17,145 nt of DNA from a bacterium (GTDB taxonomy: Bacteria > Eremiobacterota > Eremiobacteria > Baltobacterales > Baltobacteraceae), in NCBI GenBank assembly GCA_021784715.1, contig JAJYHP010000112.1, positions 2,636 to 19,780 on the forward strand. The letters run 5' to 3'. Below are positions 1-7,298 of the stretch, piece after piece; the first letter of the stretch is position 1; each line of letters begins with the position of its first letter. The notes under the pieces are model-generated. The model was not told the DNA's origin. It did no database searches and saw only the letters and a program-made list of their open reading frames with translations. The position numbers and the translations under genes are program-made.

Positions 1-1
1 G

Positions 2-1642
2 AGCTACCCGCAGATTCGCTCCTACCAAACGTTCGTCGGCACGAGTGCCGTTCCCGATCTCGCAGCGCTCTTTCAGGGCACCGTCTTTCGCAACGCCCCG
101 AACCAGGCGGAGATTCACGTGACGCTGCTTCCGAAGGATCGCCGATCGATCGAATCGGCTCCCTTCGTGGCGGAGATCCGCCCGGCGTTAGCTGCGGTGG
201 CAACCGCGCGCGGCGCATCGTTGCGGATCCTGCAAGTGCCGCCCGGACCGCCGGTGCGCGATACGATCCTTGCGAAAATATACGGCCCCGACCCCGAAGT
301 GCGGAGAGCGATTGCGGCACGCGTCGTCTCGATGATGCAACGCGAACGGGGAGTCGTCGATATCGATTCCAGCTTTAAGGATCTTCCGGCATCGTTGAAT
401 CTCCGCGTCGATCCCACCGAGGCGGCGCTCTCCGGCGTCTCGGTTACCGACGCCATTCAAACGCTCGCCATGGAGATTCACGGAGCGCCGGTCTCGACCT
501 TACACGTGCCCGACCAAGCGCGCCCGGTCTCGATCTTCCTTCGGCTCGAACGGGCCTATCGCGGCGACCCGGCCGCCCTGGATTCGCTCACGCTTCCCTC
601 GCGAAGCGGCATGCAGGTGCCGTTGAGTGCGGTCGTGACAACGCGCGCGGGGAACGTCGAACGCCCGCTCTACCGCGACGACTTTCGGAACGTCTCCTAC
701 GTCGGTGCGGATATGGCGGGGCGCAGTTCCACCTACGCGGTCATCGATATGGAGCTCGCGCTGATGCGCCATCCGCTTCCCGCGGGGTACTCGATCTCGT
801 GGGGCGGAGAGTGGAGCCTCACCAATCGCGTCTTCGCCGATCTCGGGCGCGCGATGCTGCTGGCATTTATCCTGATTTACTTCTTGTTGGTCGCGCGCTT
901 CCGCTCGTTCATGATTCCGCTCGTGGTTCTCGCGGCGGTTCCGCTCGCGGTGATCGGCGTCTTACCGGGATTCGCGCTGCTCGCTCCGTTCGGCATCTAC
1001 TTCTCGGCGACCGCGATGATCGGGTTGATCGCGCTCATCGGTATCGTCGTTCGAAACTCGATCATCCTCCTCGACTTCATCGAATCGAAACTGAAGGAAG
1101 GCATTCCGTTGAACGAAGCTTTGGTCGAGGCGACGACCGCGCGCACGCGGCCGATCTTCCTCACCGCGGCGGCGGGCGTTCTCTCCTCAATCGTCATCGC
1201 CGCCGACCCGGTGTGGAGCGGGTTGGCGTGGGCGCTGGTCTTCGGCATGACGATGTCCGCGGTACTCTCGGTGCTTGCGATCCCACTGCTCTACGGGCTG
1301 ATCGCCGAGGGTCGGACGCGCACCGTCGAACAACTCCCGGCGCCGGGGATCGAAGCCGAGCGCGTTCGCAGTATCGTGAACTTCCCCGAACTCGACTGCA
1401 TCGAACTCGAAACCACGGCGTTGCCCCGTCTGCTCGAAGGCGAGAGCGTCGATCTCGATATGGAGATCTTCCGCGGCGAGGGCGATGCCCGCGATGCGGT
1501 CGCAGATCTCAGCGGCCCGTACCGCGTCGAGAAAGCGCGGATCGAACTACAGAGCGCGTACGGCGCCATTACCTCCACCCAACACCTCACGTTGCGTTCT
1601 CTCGAAAACGCTCCCTCATGGAAAGACCTCGATCGTGAATAA
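2..1642 (+). CDS. RND-family efflux transporter permease, 3' part (5' end outside window)
   Basis: This is the C-terminal half of an inner-membrane RND pump (AcrB/CusA superfamily), which exports substrates using the proton gradient together with a periplasmic adaptor and an outer-membrane channel. The frame is open from base 2, so the first ATG/GTG codons in the window are internal. Visible parts are a porter-domain stretch, then a block of transmembrane helices (about positions 840-1310) containing the family signature GIVVRNSIILLDF and the following TRTRPIFLT segment. After the last helix (ending LLYGLIAE) there are about 110 further residues, hydrophilic and acidic, up to the stop at 1640-1642. 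Most RND permeases end soon after the last helix, so this tail is unusual. The next gene starts inside this one. The adaptor gene is not in the window and probably lies upstream. Substrate cannot be told. Confidence 0.93.
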   Translation, partial: SYPQIRSYQTFVGTSAVPDLAALFQGTVFRNAPNQAEIHVTLLPKDRRSIESAPFVAEIRPALAAVATARGASLRILQVPPGPPVRDTILAKIYGPDPEVRRAIAARVVSMMQRERGVVDIDSSFKDLPASLNLRVDPTEAALSGVSVTDAIQTLAMEIHGAPVSTLHVPDQARPVSIFLRLERAYRGDPAALDSLTLPSRSGMQVPLSAVVTTRAGNVERPLYRDDFRNVSYVGADMAGRSSTYAVIDMELALMRHPLPAGYSISWGGEWSLTNRVFADLGRAMLLAFILIYFLLVARFRSFMIPLVVLAAVPLAVIGVLPGFALLAPFGIYFSATAMIGLIALIGIVVRNSIILLDFIESKLKEGIPLNEALVEATTARTRPIFLTAAAGVLSSIVIAADPVWSGLAWALVFGMTMSAVLSVLAIPLLYGLIAEGRTRTVEQLPAPGIEAERVRSIVNFPELDCIELETTALPRLLEGESVDLDMEIFRGEGDARDAVADLSGPYRVEKARIELQSAYGAITSTQHLTLRSLENAPSWKDLDRE

Positions 1643-2942
1643 ATCGCTCGTTCTCGCACTCGCACTCTCGTTGAGCTTCGGCGGCGCGCTTCGCGCCGCC
1701 ACGCCGACGCCCGCAGCGAGCCCGCAACCCCTCGCGCTCGCCGACGCGATCCATATCGCCCTCCAACGCAACACGTCGTATCGAAGTGCGGCGGTCGGAG
1801 TCGAGGCCGCTCGGGCGCAACTCGGCGAGGCGGAAGCTCCCCTGCTTCCGGGGCTCGCGCTCCAAGACTCCTACCAAAGCGTCAGTACCGTTGCAAAACT
1901 CAGCACGCCGATCGGAGCGCTTCCGTTCAGCGCCGTCAACGCGACGAACAGCCCGATTCTCGCGATGCAATACACGCTCTTCGACGGCGGCATTCGCAAC
2001 GCTCACGTCGGGCAAGCCGCAGCCGGGCTCTCCGCGGCGGAATCCCAACTCGTGCAGGCACGCGGCGCGACCATCGCCGCGGTCTCGCAAGCCTACTTCG
2101 GCGTCGTCACCGCACAACGCATGGATGCGGTCGCGCAACGGGCGGTGCAGGTTGCGGCGCAACACGAACGGGAGGCGAGACTCTACCTTCAAAACGGAAC
2201 GATCCCACGCGCGGATTTGCTACGCGCGCAATCCGAGGTCGCCGACCAGAGAGTGCGCGCCATCGGTGCCGCGGGCGCGGTGAAACTCGCCGAGAACCAA
2301 CTCGATATGGTGCTCGGCGTGCCGTTGACCAACCGCTACCGGCTCACCGAACCGCTGGGAACGACCGCGCCCGCGTTCGATCTCGCGAACCTCTTGCAGA
2401 CCGCACTCGCGCAACGCGGCGATCTCGCCGCCGCGCGCGCCGCAGTTCGAGCGGCGAGAAAGGGCATCCTCGCCGCAAAGGCATCGCGCGTCCCGCAAAT
2501 AAATGCGGTCGTCTCCGATGGGAATACGCAACCGGCGGTCGTCGGCGGATACCACAACCAATTCGCCATCGGCCTCACCGCCGTGTGGACGCTCTTCGAC
2601 AACGGCTATTCGAGAAACGGAATCGCCCTCGCCGAAGCGGGACTTAAGCAAGCGCAATTCGGCGTGACGCAGCTGCAGGACGGCGTCGAACTTCAGGTGC
2701 GCCAAGCATATCTCCGCGAGGAGATCGCGGCCTCGCAAGTTGAGGCGGCGAAAAAACTCGTCGCGCTCAGCGATGAAACGCTCCGGCTCGCCGAGGTACG
2801 CTATCGCGGCGGCGTCGGAACCGAACTCGAACTCGAGGATGCCGATCTCGGGGATCGCGCCGCACGCGAGACGCTCGCTCGGGCTGAAGGCGACCTCCGG
2901 GTTGCCATCGTCGAACTGCGATTTAACGCGGGGCTTCTGTAG
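1635..2942 (+). CDS. TolC-like outer-membrane efflux channel (OEP family)
   Basis: Outer-membrane channel partner of the RND permease. I place the start at GTG 1635, which overlaps the permease stop by 8 nt. GGAAAG lies at 1620-1625, and the first residues give a textbook signal peptide (VNKSLVLALALSLSFGGA, cleavage near LRAA). The mature protein has two OEP repeats rich in Ala/Gln/Arg heptads, as expected for the long helices of TolC proteins. The C-terminal repeat shows the typical RYRGGVGTELELEDAD segment, near residues 385-400. At 435 residues it has the normal family length. The frame is also open further upstream inside the permease gene, but that extension would bury the signal peptide. 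The overlap indicates translational coupling, so pump and channel are made together. Confidence 0.93.
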   Translation: MNKSLVLALALSLSFGGALRAATPTPAASPQPLALADAIHIALQRNTSYRSAAVGVEAARAQLGEAEAPLLPGLALQDSYQSVSTVAKLSTPIGALPFSAVNATNSPILAMQYTLFDGGIRNAHVGQAAAGLSAAESQLVQARGATIAAVSQAYFGVVTAQRMDAVAQRAVQVAAQHEREARLYLQNGTIPRADLLRAQSEVADQRVRAIGAAGAVKLAENQLDMVLGVPLTNRYRLTEPLGTTAPAFDLANLLQTALAQRGDLAAARAAVRAARKGILAAKASRVPQINAVVSDGNTQPAVVGGYHNQFAIGLTAVWTLFDNGYSRNGIALAEAGLKQAQFGVTQLQDGVELQVRQAYLREEIAASQVEAAKKLVALSDETLRLAEVRYRGGVGTELELEDADLGDRAARETLARAEGDLRVAIVELRFNAGLL

Positions 2943-2986
2943 AAGGCGCTTGACAAGGCGCGGCCGCCGTGCGACATACGAAGGCG

Positions 2987-3946
2987 ATGTTCGATGATGA
3001 AATCGCCTTCGAGGTGGACGTGCGGATCCTGCCGACCTGGCGGCGGCACGCGCGCATCGTCGCATCGTTCGACGCCCTCGCGATCGGCGAGGCGATGCGC
3101 ATCGTCAGCGATCACGAGCCGCGCCCGCTCAAGAGCGATTTCGAACGGTTGCGGCCGGGACAGTTCGTCTGGTTGCAGAGCATGCTCGGCAACGACACGT
3201 GGGAGGTTCTGCTGCGGCGCATCGGTGAATCGCCGGTCGAGACGCTCGCGGATCTTCTCGCGCGCAGCGCGATTTTTTCGACGGCGAAGGCCACCACGAT
3301 CGAGGCTCTCGAACGCGCGGCGACGCAACGCGAGGTCGCGCGCAACGAATCGCTCTGCGAGCAAGGAACGCCGTGGCCGTACCTCGGGCTCGTCCTACGC
3401 GGCGGCCTTCGCGCGATCGTCACCTCGCCGCTCGGCCGAGAGCACGCGCTCTACGACGTTCTCTCCGGTGAATCGTTCGGCATTCTCGATACGATCGACG
3501 GCGGCGTCGCTTCGGCGCGCCTGATCGGCATCACCGAGAGCACGCGAGTAGCGATCTTCCCTCGCTCGGTCGTCCGCTCGATTCTCCAGGACGACATGCG
3601 CGTCGCGCGCGCGATCAACGCACAACTCGCACAACGGCTACGAATGGTGATCGACCGCTTTACCGCGCAAACGTCCTTACCGACGATCGGGCGCGTCGCC
3701 GGCGCGCTGCTGCCCTACGCTTCTCCCGACGCGGGGCTTTCGAAGGCGTTACCGAGCCTCGAAGGCATGACCCAAGGCGATCTCGCCGTCGCGGCGGGCA
3801 CGGTCAAAGAGGTCGTCAATCGTACGCTCGCCGAGCTCGAGGCGGGCGGAGCGATCGAGCGCGTTGCTGGGCGCATCGTCCGCCTCAACCGCGAGAGCTT
3901 AACTCAGATCGTGAACAATGCGTTCCCAGGTGAGGCCGTCGGCTAA
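2987..3946 (+). CDS. DUF2249-Crp/Fnr fusion transcriptional regulator
   Basis: A 319-residue protein with three parts. Residues ~8-80 match DUF2249 (DVRILPTWRRHARI, then SDHEPRPL and RPGQFVW). Residues ~95-205 form a cyclic-nucleotide-binding-type beta-roll (GESFGILDTI, ITESTRVAIFP). Residues ~232-305 form a Crp-type winged helix-turn-helix (TQGDLAVAAGTVKEVVNRTL). There is one cysteine only (C124), so an FNR-type [4Fe-4S] sensor is excluded. DUF2249 domains often occur near nitric oxide, nitrite and hemerythrin genes. The fusion therefore suggests that DUF2249 supplies the sensing input; this is inference. The gene lies 44 nt after the tolC-like gene and is convergent with the heme-copper operon, the two stop codons overlapping at 3943-3946. 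ATG 2987 is chosen; GTG 2969 in the same frame is an alternative adding six residues. Confidence 0.88.
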   Translation: MFDDEIAFEVDVRILPTWRRHARIVASFDALAIGEAMRIVSDHEPRPLKSDFERLRPGQFVWLQSMLGNDTWEVLLRRIGESPVETLADLLARSAIFSTAKATTIEALERAATQREVARNESLCEQGTPWPYLGLVLRGGLRAIVTSPLGREHALYDVLSGESFGILDTIDGGVASARLIGITESTRVAIFPRSVVRSILQDDMRVARAINAQLAQRLRMVIDRFTAQTSLPTIGRVAGALLPYASPDAGLSKALPSLEGMTQGDLAVAAGTVKEVVNRTLAELEAGGAIERVAGRIVRLNRESLTQIVNNAFPGEAVG

Positions 3947-4389
3947 CCGCCGTTTCCGAAGGATACGCCGAAACCGCGCGCCGCGGCGACGGCCATGAAG
4001 ACCATCGCGCCGCCGACGATCCAACCGAGCCCCGCCGCATAGTTCTCCGCGGAAGCGGTGGTGATATACGCAAGTGCGATCAAGAGCAGATGTTCGAGAA
4101 CGTGTCCCGAGGGATGTAACTCGAAATAGTTGTACGCCGAGGGCCACATCGCGAACATCGCCACCATCGGCGCGAGCAGCGCCGGCACGAGCCAAAACGC
4201 ACTGCCCCCTTGCGAACCGCGCGCGCGCGCGGTGACGAAAATGCCGCCGAGCGCGCCGCCCGCGAGCAGCCCCGCGTGCAGCAGATGATGCTGCCAGATC
4301 GGGAGTTCGGCGTGACGGTCGAGGAACGGTACCAGCGCAGCGACGAGCGTAACTGCGAGAACGAGGATGCCGAACGCTCGCGGCTTCAC
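3943..4389 (-). CDS. Small His-bearing membrane protein, third gene of the heme-copper operon
   Basis: A 148-residue integral membrane protein with about four or five predicted helices. It starts at GTG 4389, overlapping the stop of the subunit I gene by 4 nt (GTGA), so it is translationally coupled to it. Histidines cluster at likely membrane edges: WQHHLLHAG near residues 33-41 and HPSGHVLEHLLL near residues 92-103. Such clusters could bind heme or copper or serve in assembly. They faintly recall CtaG_Caa3/DUF1404-type assembly proteins, but I cannot assign a family. Its job is most likely an accessory subunit or assembly factor of the oxidoreductase. The final codons overlap the end of the convergent regulator gene. 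Confidence 0.85.
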   Translation of the reverse strand: MKPRAFGILVLAVTLVAALVPFLDRHAELPIWQHHLLHAGLLAGGALGGIFVTARARGSQGGSAFWLVPALLAPMVAMFAMWPSAYNYFELHPSGHVLEHLLLIALAYITTASAENYAAGLGWIVGGAMVFMAVAAARGFGVSFGNGG

Positions 4390-5819
4390 ACCGCGCTCCC
4401 CACGGCTCGCATACGCGCGAGACGTATGCCTTCAACGAGCGCCGCGAGAACCCCGACGAGAATCAGAAGGGCGCCGACCGTCGCGATCCCCGCCCAGAAC
4501 GGACCCGGCGCTGGTTCGACCGCATAACGGCGCGGGACGCCCGCGGCACCGGCGACGTAAAACGAGATCAAGAAGAGCGCGCCGCCACCGAAGATGCCGA
4601 GACCGACGATCCACCGTACGAGCGCGTTCGAAGCGGCTTCCGCACGCTGCTCCAACGAGACGAAGACCCAACCGAGAATGAAGAGGAAGACGCCTTCGAG
4701 GAGATAGGTGTGGAAGTGCGCCGGCACCCAGAGCGTGTTATGCAAATCGACGTTGAAGGGAATCGTCGCATCGAGAATCGCCGCGCTCCCCCCGACGATC
4801 CATCCGACCATCCCGGCAAAAAAGAACATCGACCCCAACGTCCATTTCATGCCGGAGCGATGGATGAGCATGAGCCCGCCGAAGACCGTCACGACGACCA
4901 CCGGAACGGCAGCGAGATACGAACTGATCTCGCCGATATATTGCACCGCCGGCCACTGAACGAAGTCCATGTAGAGATGGTGGAAATACGCAATGATGAC
5001 GAATACCAACGTCCCCCACCACGCCACGACGAGCGGGATCGACGAGTGGTAGGCTCGTTTGGTGCAAATCGGTAACGCGACGTAGATGCCCGCGACCGCC
5101 ATATACATGGTGAGATTGGCGAACGTGTGGCCGAACTGATAGGTGAGGTTTTTCGCCCAGAGCGGATCGATGACGACGTGCGGATCGAGCCAATGGGCGA
5201 TCATGGCGATTCCGACCAAGAGCCCCGAGGCACCGCCGATGAGTCCGTCGATCGAGACGACGGTCGCCGCGAGCATCTGCGGGCTCGGCGGGTGTTTCCC
5301 CGCGGCCTCGAATGCCTTGCGCCCGAAGACGTAATCGAGCCCGAGCGCCGACCCCAATCCACCGGAGCTGCGCAAGATCGCGCCGAGAATTTGCGCGCAG
5401 ATCAGCATGAAGCCGAGCATGACCGCGGCGACGCCGAGCAACCACGCTCCGGTCGCCCACGAGGGCCAGGTGGTTCCCACGAAGGGAAGCGGATAGAGCA
5501 TCGTCCAGAGCGCGCCGTAGTGTCCGAAAACGACGCTGACGATCACCACCACGACGCCGATCGCGAAAAATGCGAACGCGAGCATCGCGACGCGCTCGTC
5601 GAGGTGGATTTCGCGATCGACCAGATACCAGAGCAGGCCGAGGCCGGCGATCGCCATCGCGGTGATCATGCCGACGCCGTGAAGGCTCAACAACGAGTAG
5701 AACGTTCCCGTATCGATCGGTATCCAGCCGGCCTGCGAGGCGCGCAAGCCGATACCGACGAGCAACATCAGTCCGAAAATCGTGAGCCCGGCCACGATAT
5801 AGGTCCACATAATTTTCAT
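4386..5819 (-). CDS. Heme-copper oxidoreductase subunit I, B-family (ba3-like), candidate nitric oxide reductase
   Basis: A 477-residue polytopic membrane protein with all six histidine ligands expected of subunit I: H47 (LHGVG, low-spin heme), H231 (QFGHTFAN, metal B), H280/H281 (YFHHLY, metal B), H368 and H370 (VPAHFH, high-spin and low-spin hemes). From memory it aligns best with Thermus ba3, for example DPLWAKN before H231 and HNTLWVP before H368. The key oddity is N235, four residues after H231, where A- and B-family oxygen reductases have the cross-linked Tyr (GHPxxY). The ba3 K-channel positions S309, T312 and Y244 align to V307, V310 and V242; only Y246 (ba3 Y248) is kept. No Tyr sits at the cbb3-type alternative site either. 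Loss of this Tyr is typical of NO reductases, so NO reduction is a strong alternative to O2 reduction. It overlaps both neighbouring genes by 4 nt. Confidence 0.95.
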   Translation of the reverse strand: MKIMWTYIVAGLTIFGLMLLVGIGLRASQAGWIPIDTGTFYSLLSLHGVGMITAMAIAGLGLLWYLVDREIHLDERVAMLAFAFFAIGVVVVIVSVVFGHYGALWTMLYPLPFVGTTWPSWATGAWLLGVAAVMLGFMLICAQILGAILRSSGGLGSALGLDYVFGRKAFEAAGKHPPSPQMLAATVVSIDGLIGGASGLLVGIAMIAHWLDPHVVIDPLWAKNLTYQFGHTFANLTMYMAVAGIYVALPICTKRAYHSSIPLVVAWWGTLVFVIIAYFHHLYMDFVQWPAVQYIGEISSYLAAVPVVVVTVFGGLMLIHRSGMKWTLGSMFFFAGMVGWIVGGSAAILDATIPFNVDLHNTLWVPAHFHTYLLEGVFLFILGWVFVSLEQRAEAASNALVRWIVGLGIFGGGALFLISFYVAGAAGVPRRYAVEPAPGPFWAGIATVGALLILVGVLAALVEGIRLARMRAVGSAV

Positions 5820-6334
5820 CGTACGTCAAAGCCTCCATGCATATAGGCGTGGCCGATTCCGCAAAACTCGAGACATCTCACGACGTAATGGCCTTTTACG
5901 TGAAATTCGATCGGAAGGTGATTGATGTAATCGGGCATCGCTTGAACTTGCGCGAAGAGCGTACCGTCGGGAGCGTAGATGCCGAAGCCGTGATTCACAT
6001 CTTGCGACGTAACGTCGAAGACGAGCGGTACGTCGACCGGTAGAACGGAGGGCATGACGAATGCGTACTGCGCCGCCGTCACCCGAACGTGCCGCGCTCC
6101 CACCGACGCTCGTGCCCACGGATACGGAAAGAACGGCACCGTGAGCGCGAACGCGATCGCCGCAACGACGAGAACGAGCCCGAGCCAGAGCTTGCGGATG
6201 CGATACCCGGCGTCGTTCACGACGCTCTGGGGTAATGGCTTCTTCGCCCCATAGAGCGCGACGAACAGCATCGCCGCTATCGCGATCGCCGCTACGACGA
6301 GAAAGATCTTCAAAACCAAGAGACCGTCGCCCAT
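5816..6334 (-). CDS. Heme-copper oxidoreductase subunit II with CuA centre
   Basis: A 172-residue protein with two N-terminal transmembrane helices (about residues 4-27 and 50-69), then a periplasmic cupredoxin domain. The complete CuA ligand set is visible: H115 (QDVNHGFGIY), then C154, E156, C158, H162 and M165 in RCLEFCGIGHAYM. It therefore takes electrons from a soluble or membrane-bound cytochrome c or cupredoxin and passes them to subunit I. The start at ATG 6334 is supported by GGAGGG at 6341-6346, six bases upstream; an ATG at 6338 is out of frame. It is the first gene of the operon and overlaps subunit I by ATGA (5816-5819). No cytochrome c gene is present in the window. Two N-terminal helices are more than the single one of ba3 subunit II. 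Confidence 0.95.
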   Translation of the reverse strand: MGDGLLVLKIFLVVAAIAIAAMLFVALYGAKKPLPQSVVNDAGYRIRKLWLGLVLVVAAIAFALTVPFFPYPWARASVGARHVRVTAAQYAFVMPSVLPVDVPLVFDVTSQDVNHGFGIYAPDGTLFAQVQAMPDYINHLPIEFHVKGHYVVRCLEFCGIGHAYMHGGFDVR

Positions 6335-6385
6335 GCATGACCCTCCTTCGAGCATTCTACACCCAGCTCGCCCCGAGGGAATGAC

Positions 6386-6413
6386 GGGGGTCAATGACAC
6401 GCGAATCACCCCC
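6386..6413. promoter_or_regulatory. Inverted repeat between divergent operons, possible operator
   Basis: In the 109-bp gap between the divergent subunit II and rhodanese genes, GGGGGTCAAT (6386-6395) and AATCACCCCC (6404-6413) form a dyad. Eight of ten positions pair, with an 8-nt spacer centred at 6399.5. It is not a canonical FNR box (TTGAT-N4-ATCAA). It could be a site for the DUF2249-Crp regulator or another dimeric protein. The placement is right for controlling both directions, but binding is inference. Confidence 0.4.
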
Positions 6414-6443
6414 GGTAGCAAGCGATAACGAAAGGAAGCACAC

Positions 6444-6761
6444 GTGCCCGGAGAGATCGAACCGCAGCAGGTCCCTGAGAAAGCGCGCGCGGGCGCCTTT
6501 CTTCTGGACGTTCGCGAGCCCTCGGAGTGGGCTGAGGGGCATATCGAGGGAGCGACGCTCATTCCCCTCGGCCACCTCGCCGCGCGCGTTGCAGAGATTC
6601 CAACGGATCGCGAAATCGTGTGCATCTGTCGTTCGGGGGCCAGAAGCGGGCGAGCGCAAGCCGCCATCGAGGCCTCGGGGCGATTCGGGGCCTGTTACAA
6701 CATGGCCGGCGGTATGTTGCGCTGGGTGCAGCGCGGCTTGCCGATAAAAAAGGGTCAGTAA
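6444..6761 (+). CDS. Single-domain rhodanese-like sulfurtransferase
   Basis: A 105-residue stand-alone rhodanese domain. Typical features are the LDVREPSEWAEGHIEGA block (residues 21-37), the active-site loop CICRSGARS with catalytic C62, and the NMAGGMLRW segment near the C terminus. Rhodaneses of this size carry sulfur as a Cys persulfide. The start is GTG 6444 with AAAGGAAG at 6431-6438. It is the first gene of a plus-strand run that includes APS reductase, pointing to sulfur metabolism. It is also divergent from the heme-copper operon, so the two may share a control region. There is no signal peptide, so it is cytoplasmic. Confidence 0.93.
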   Translation: MPGEIEPQQVPEKARAGAFLLDVREPSEWAEGHIEGATLIPLGHLAARVAEIPTDREIVCICRSGARSGRAQAAIEASGRFGACYNMAGGMLRWVQRGLPIKKGQ

Positions 6762-6785
6762 GGTGCCGAAGCGCAGAGCGGACCT

Positions 6786-7298
6786 ATGAATATCCCGATT
6801 ACCGATGGGACGAAGGCGAAGCGCCTTTTTACCGGTTCGGGTGCGGAGGGCGAGATGGCGGCGCAGATCGCCGAGAACGCGATGCATACCGCGCTCAAGA
6901 TGACGTTGCTGGTCGCGATGAACGGCCGCGCGCCCGACGTGCAGAGCAGTTTGGCCGCAGCCGTCAACGAACGTCTCGAAGCGATCGTCAACACGTCGAT
7001 GGATGCGGCTGCCGATGCCTTTACCGCCGGACGCGCGGCGATCGCAGCGCAGCGGAGCCCGCATGCCGCTGCGACGGAGGCGGCGATTGGAGCGGGAGTC
7101 GCAGCGGCGAGCGCGGCGACGAGTATCGGCCGCGTTCGCCACGCGCTCTATCGCGGCGGCTCGGTTCTCGGCGACGTCGAAGCGGTCGCCTCCGGCAATC
7201 CGGAGCGCATGGTTCGTCGCGCGGAACAGCACGTGTTCTGGCGCGCTTTCGGGCGGGTGGGTCGCGGACTCTTTCGCGGAATCGGCGGAAAACGTTGA
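6786..7298 (+). CDS. Unknown Ala-rich protein between rhodanese and cysH
   Basis: A 170-residue protein I do not recognise. It is rich in Ala and mostly helical by composition. The middle part (about residues 55-120) is a run of small residues including GAGVAAASAATS. The C-terminal third is basic (ERMVRRAEQHVFW, then RVGRGLFRGIGGKR). No cysteines, signal peptide or clear membrane helix are seen. It starts 24 nt after the rhodanese stop, with only a weak ribosome-binding site. Its stop overlaps the cysH start (TTGA, 7295-7298), which strongly supports it being translated. Position suggests a role linked to sulfur assimilation, but the sequence itself gives no function. Confidence 0.75.
   Translation: MNIPITDGTKAKRLFTGSGAEGEMAAQIAENAMHTALKMTLLVAMNGRAPDVQSSLAAAVNERLEAIVNTSMDAAADAFTAGRAAIAAQRSPHAAATEAAIGAGVAAASAATSIGRVRHALYRGGSVLGDVEAVASGNPERMVRRAEQHVFWRAFGRVGRGLFRGIGGKR

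Noticed and set aside
799..1638. A 279-codon frame inside the RND permease gene
   Set aside because: It is very Arg-rich and overlaps recognisable RND helices in the other frame.
4738..5846. Long plus- and minus-strand frames (239 and 366 codons) across the heme-copper subunit I gene
   Set aside because: They are Arg/Asp-rich, lack any domain and overlap a gene with all catalytic ligands; they are shadows of G+C-rich coding DNA.
6335..6443. A canonical FNR or CRP box
   Set aside because: No TTGAT-N4-ATCAA or TGTGA-N6-TCACA match is present; only the different GGGGGTCAAT dyad is.
6620..7294. A 5' extension of the cysH reading frame
   Set aside because: It overlaps the rhodanese and unknown genes in another frame and has no CysH-like content; TTG 7295 is better.
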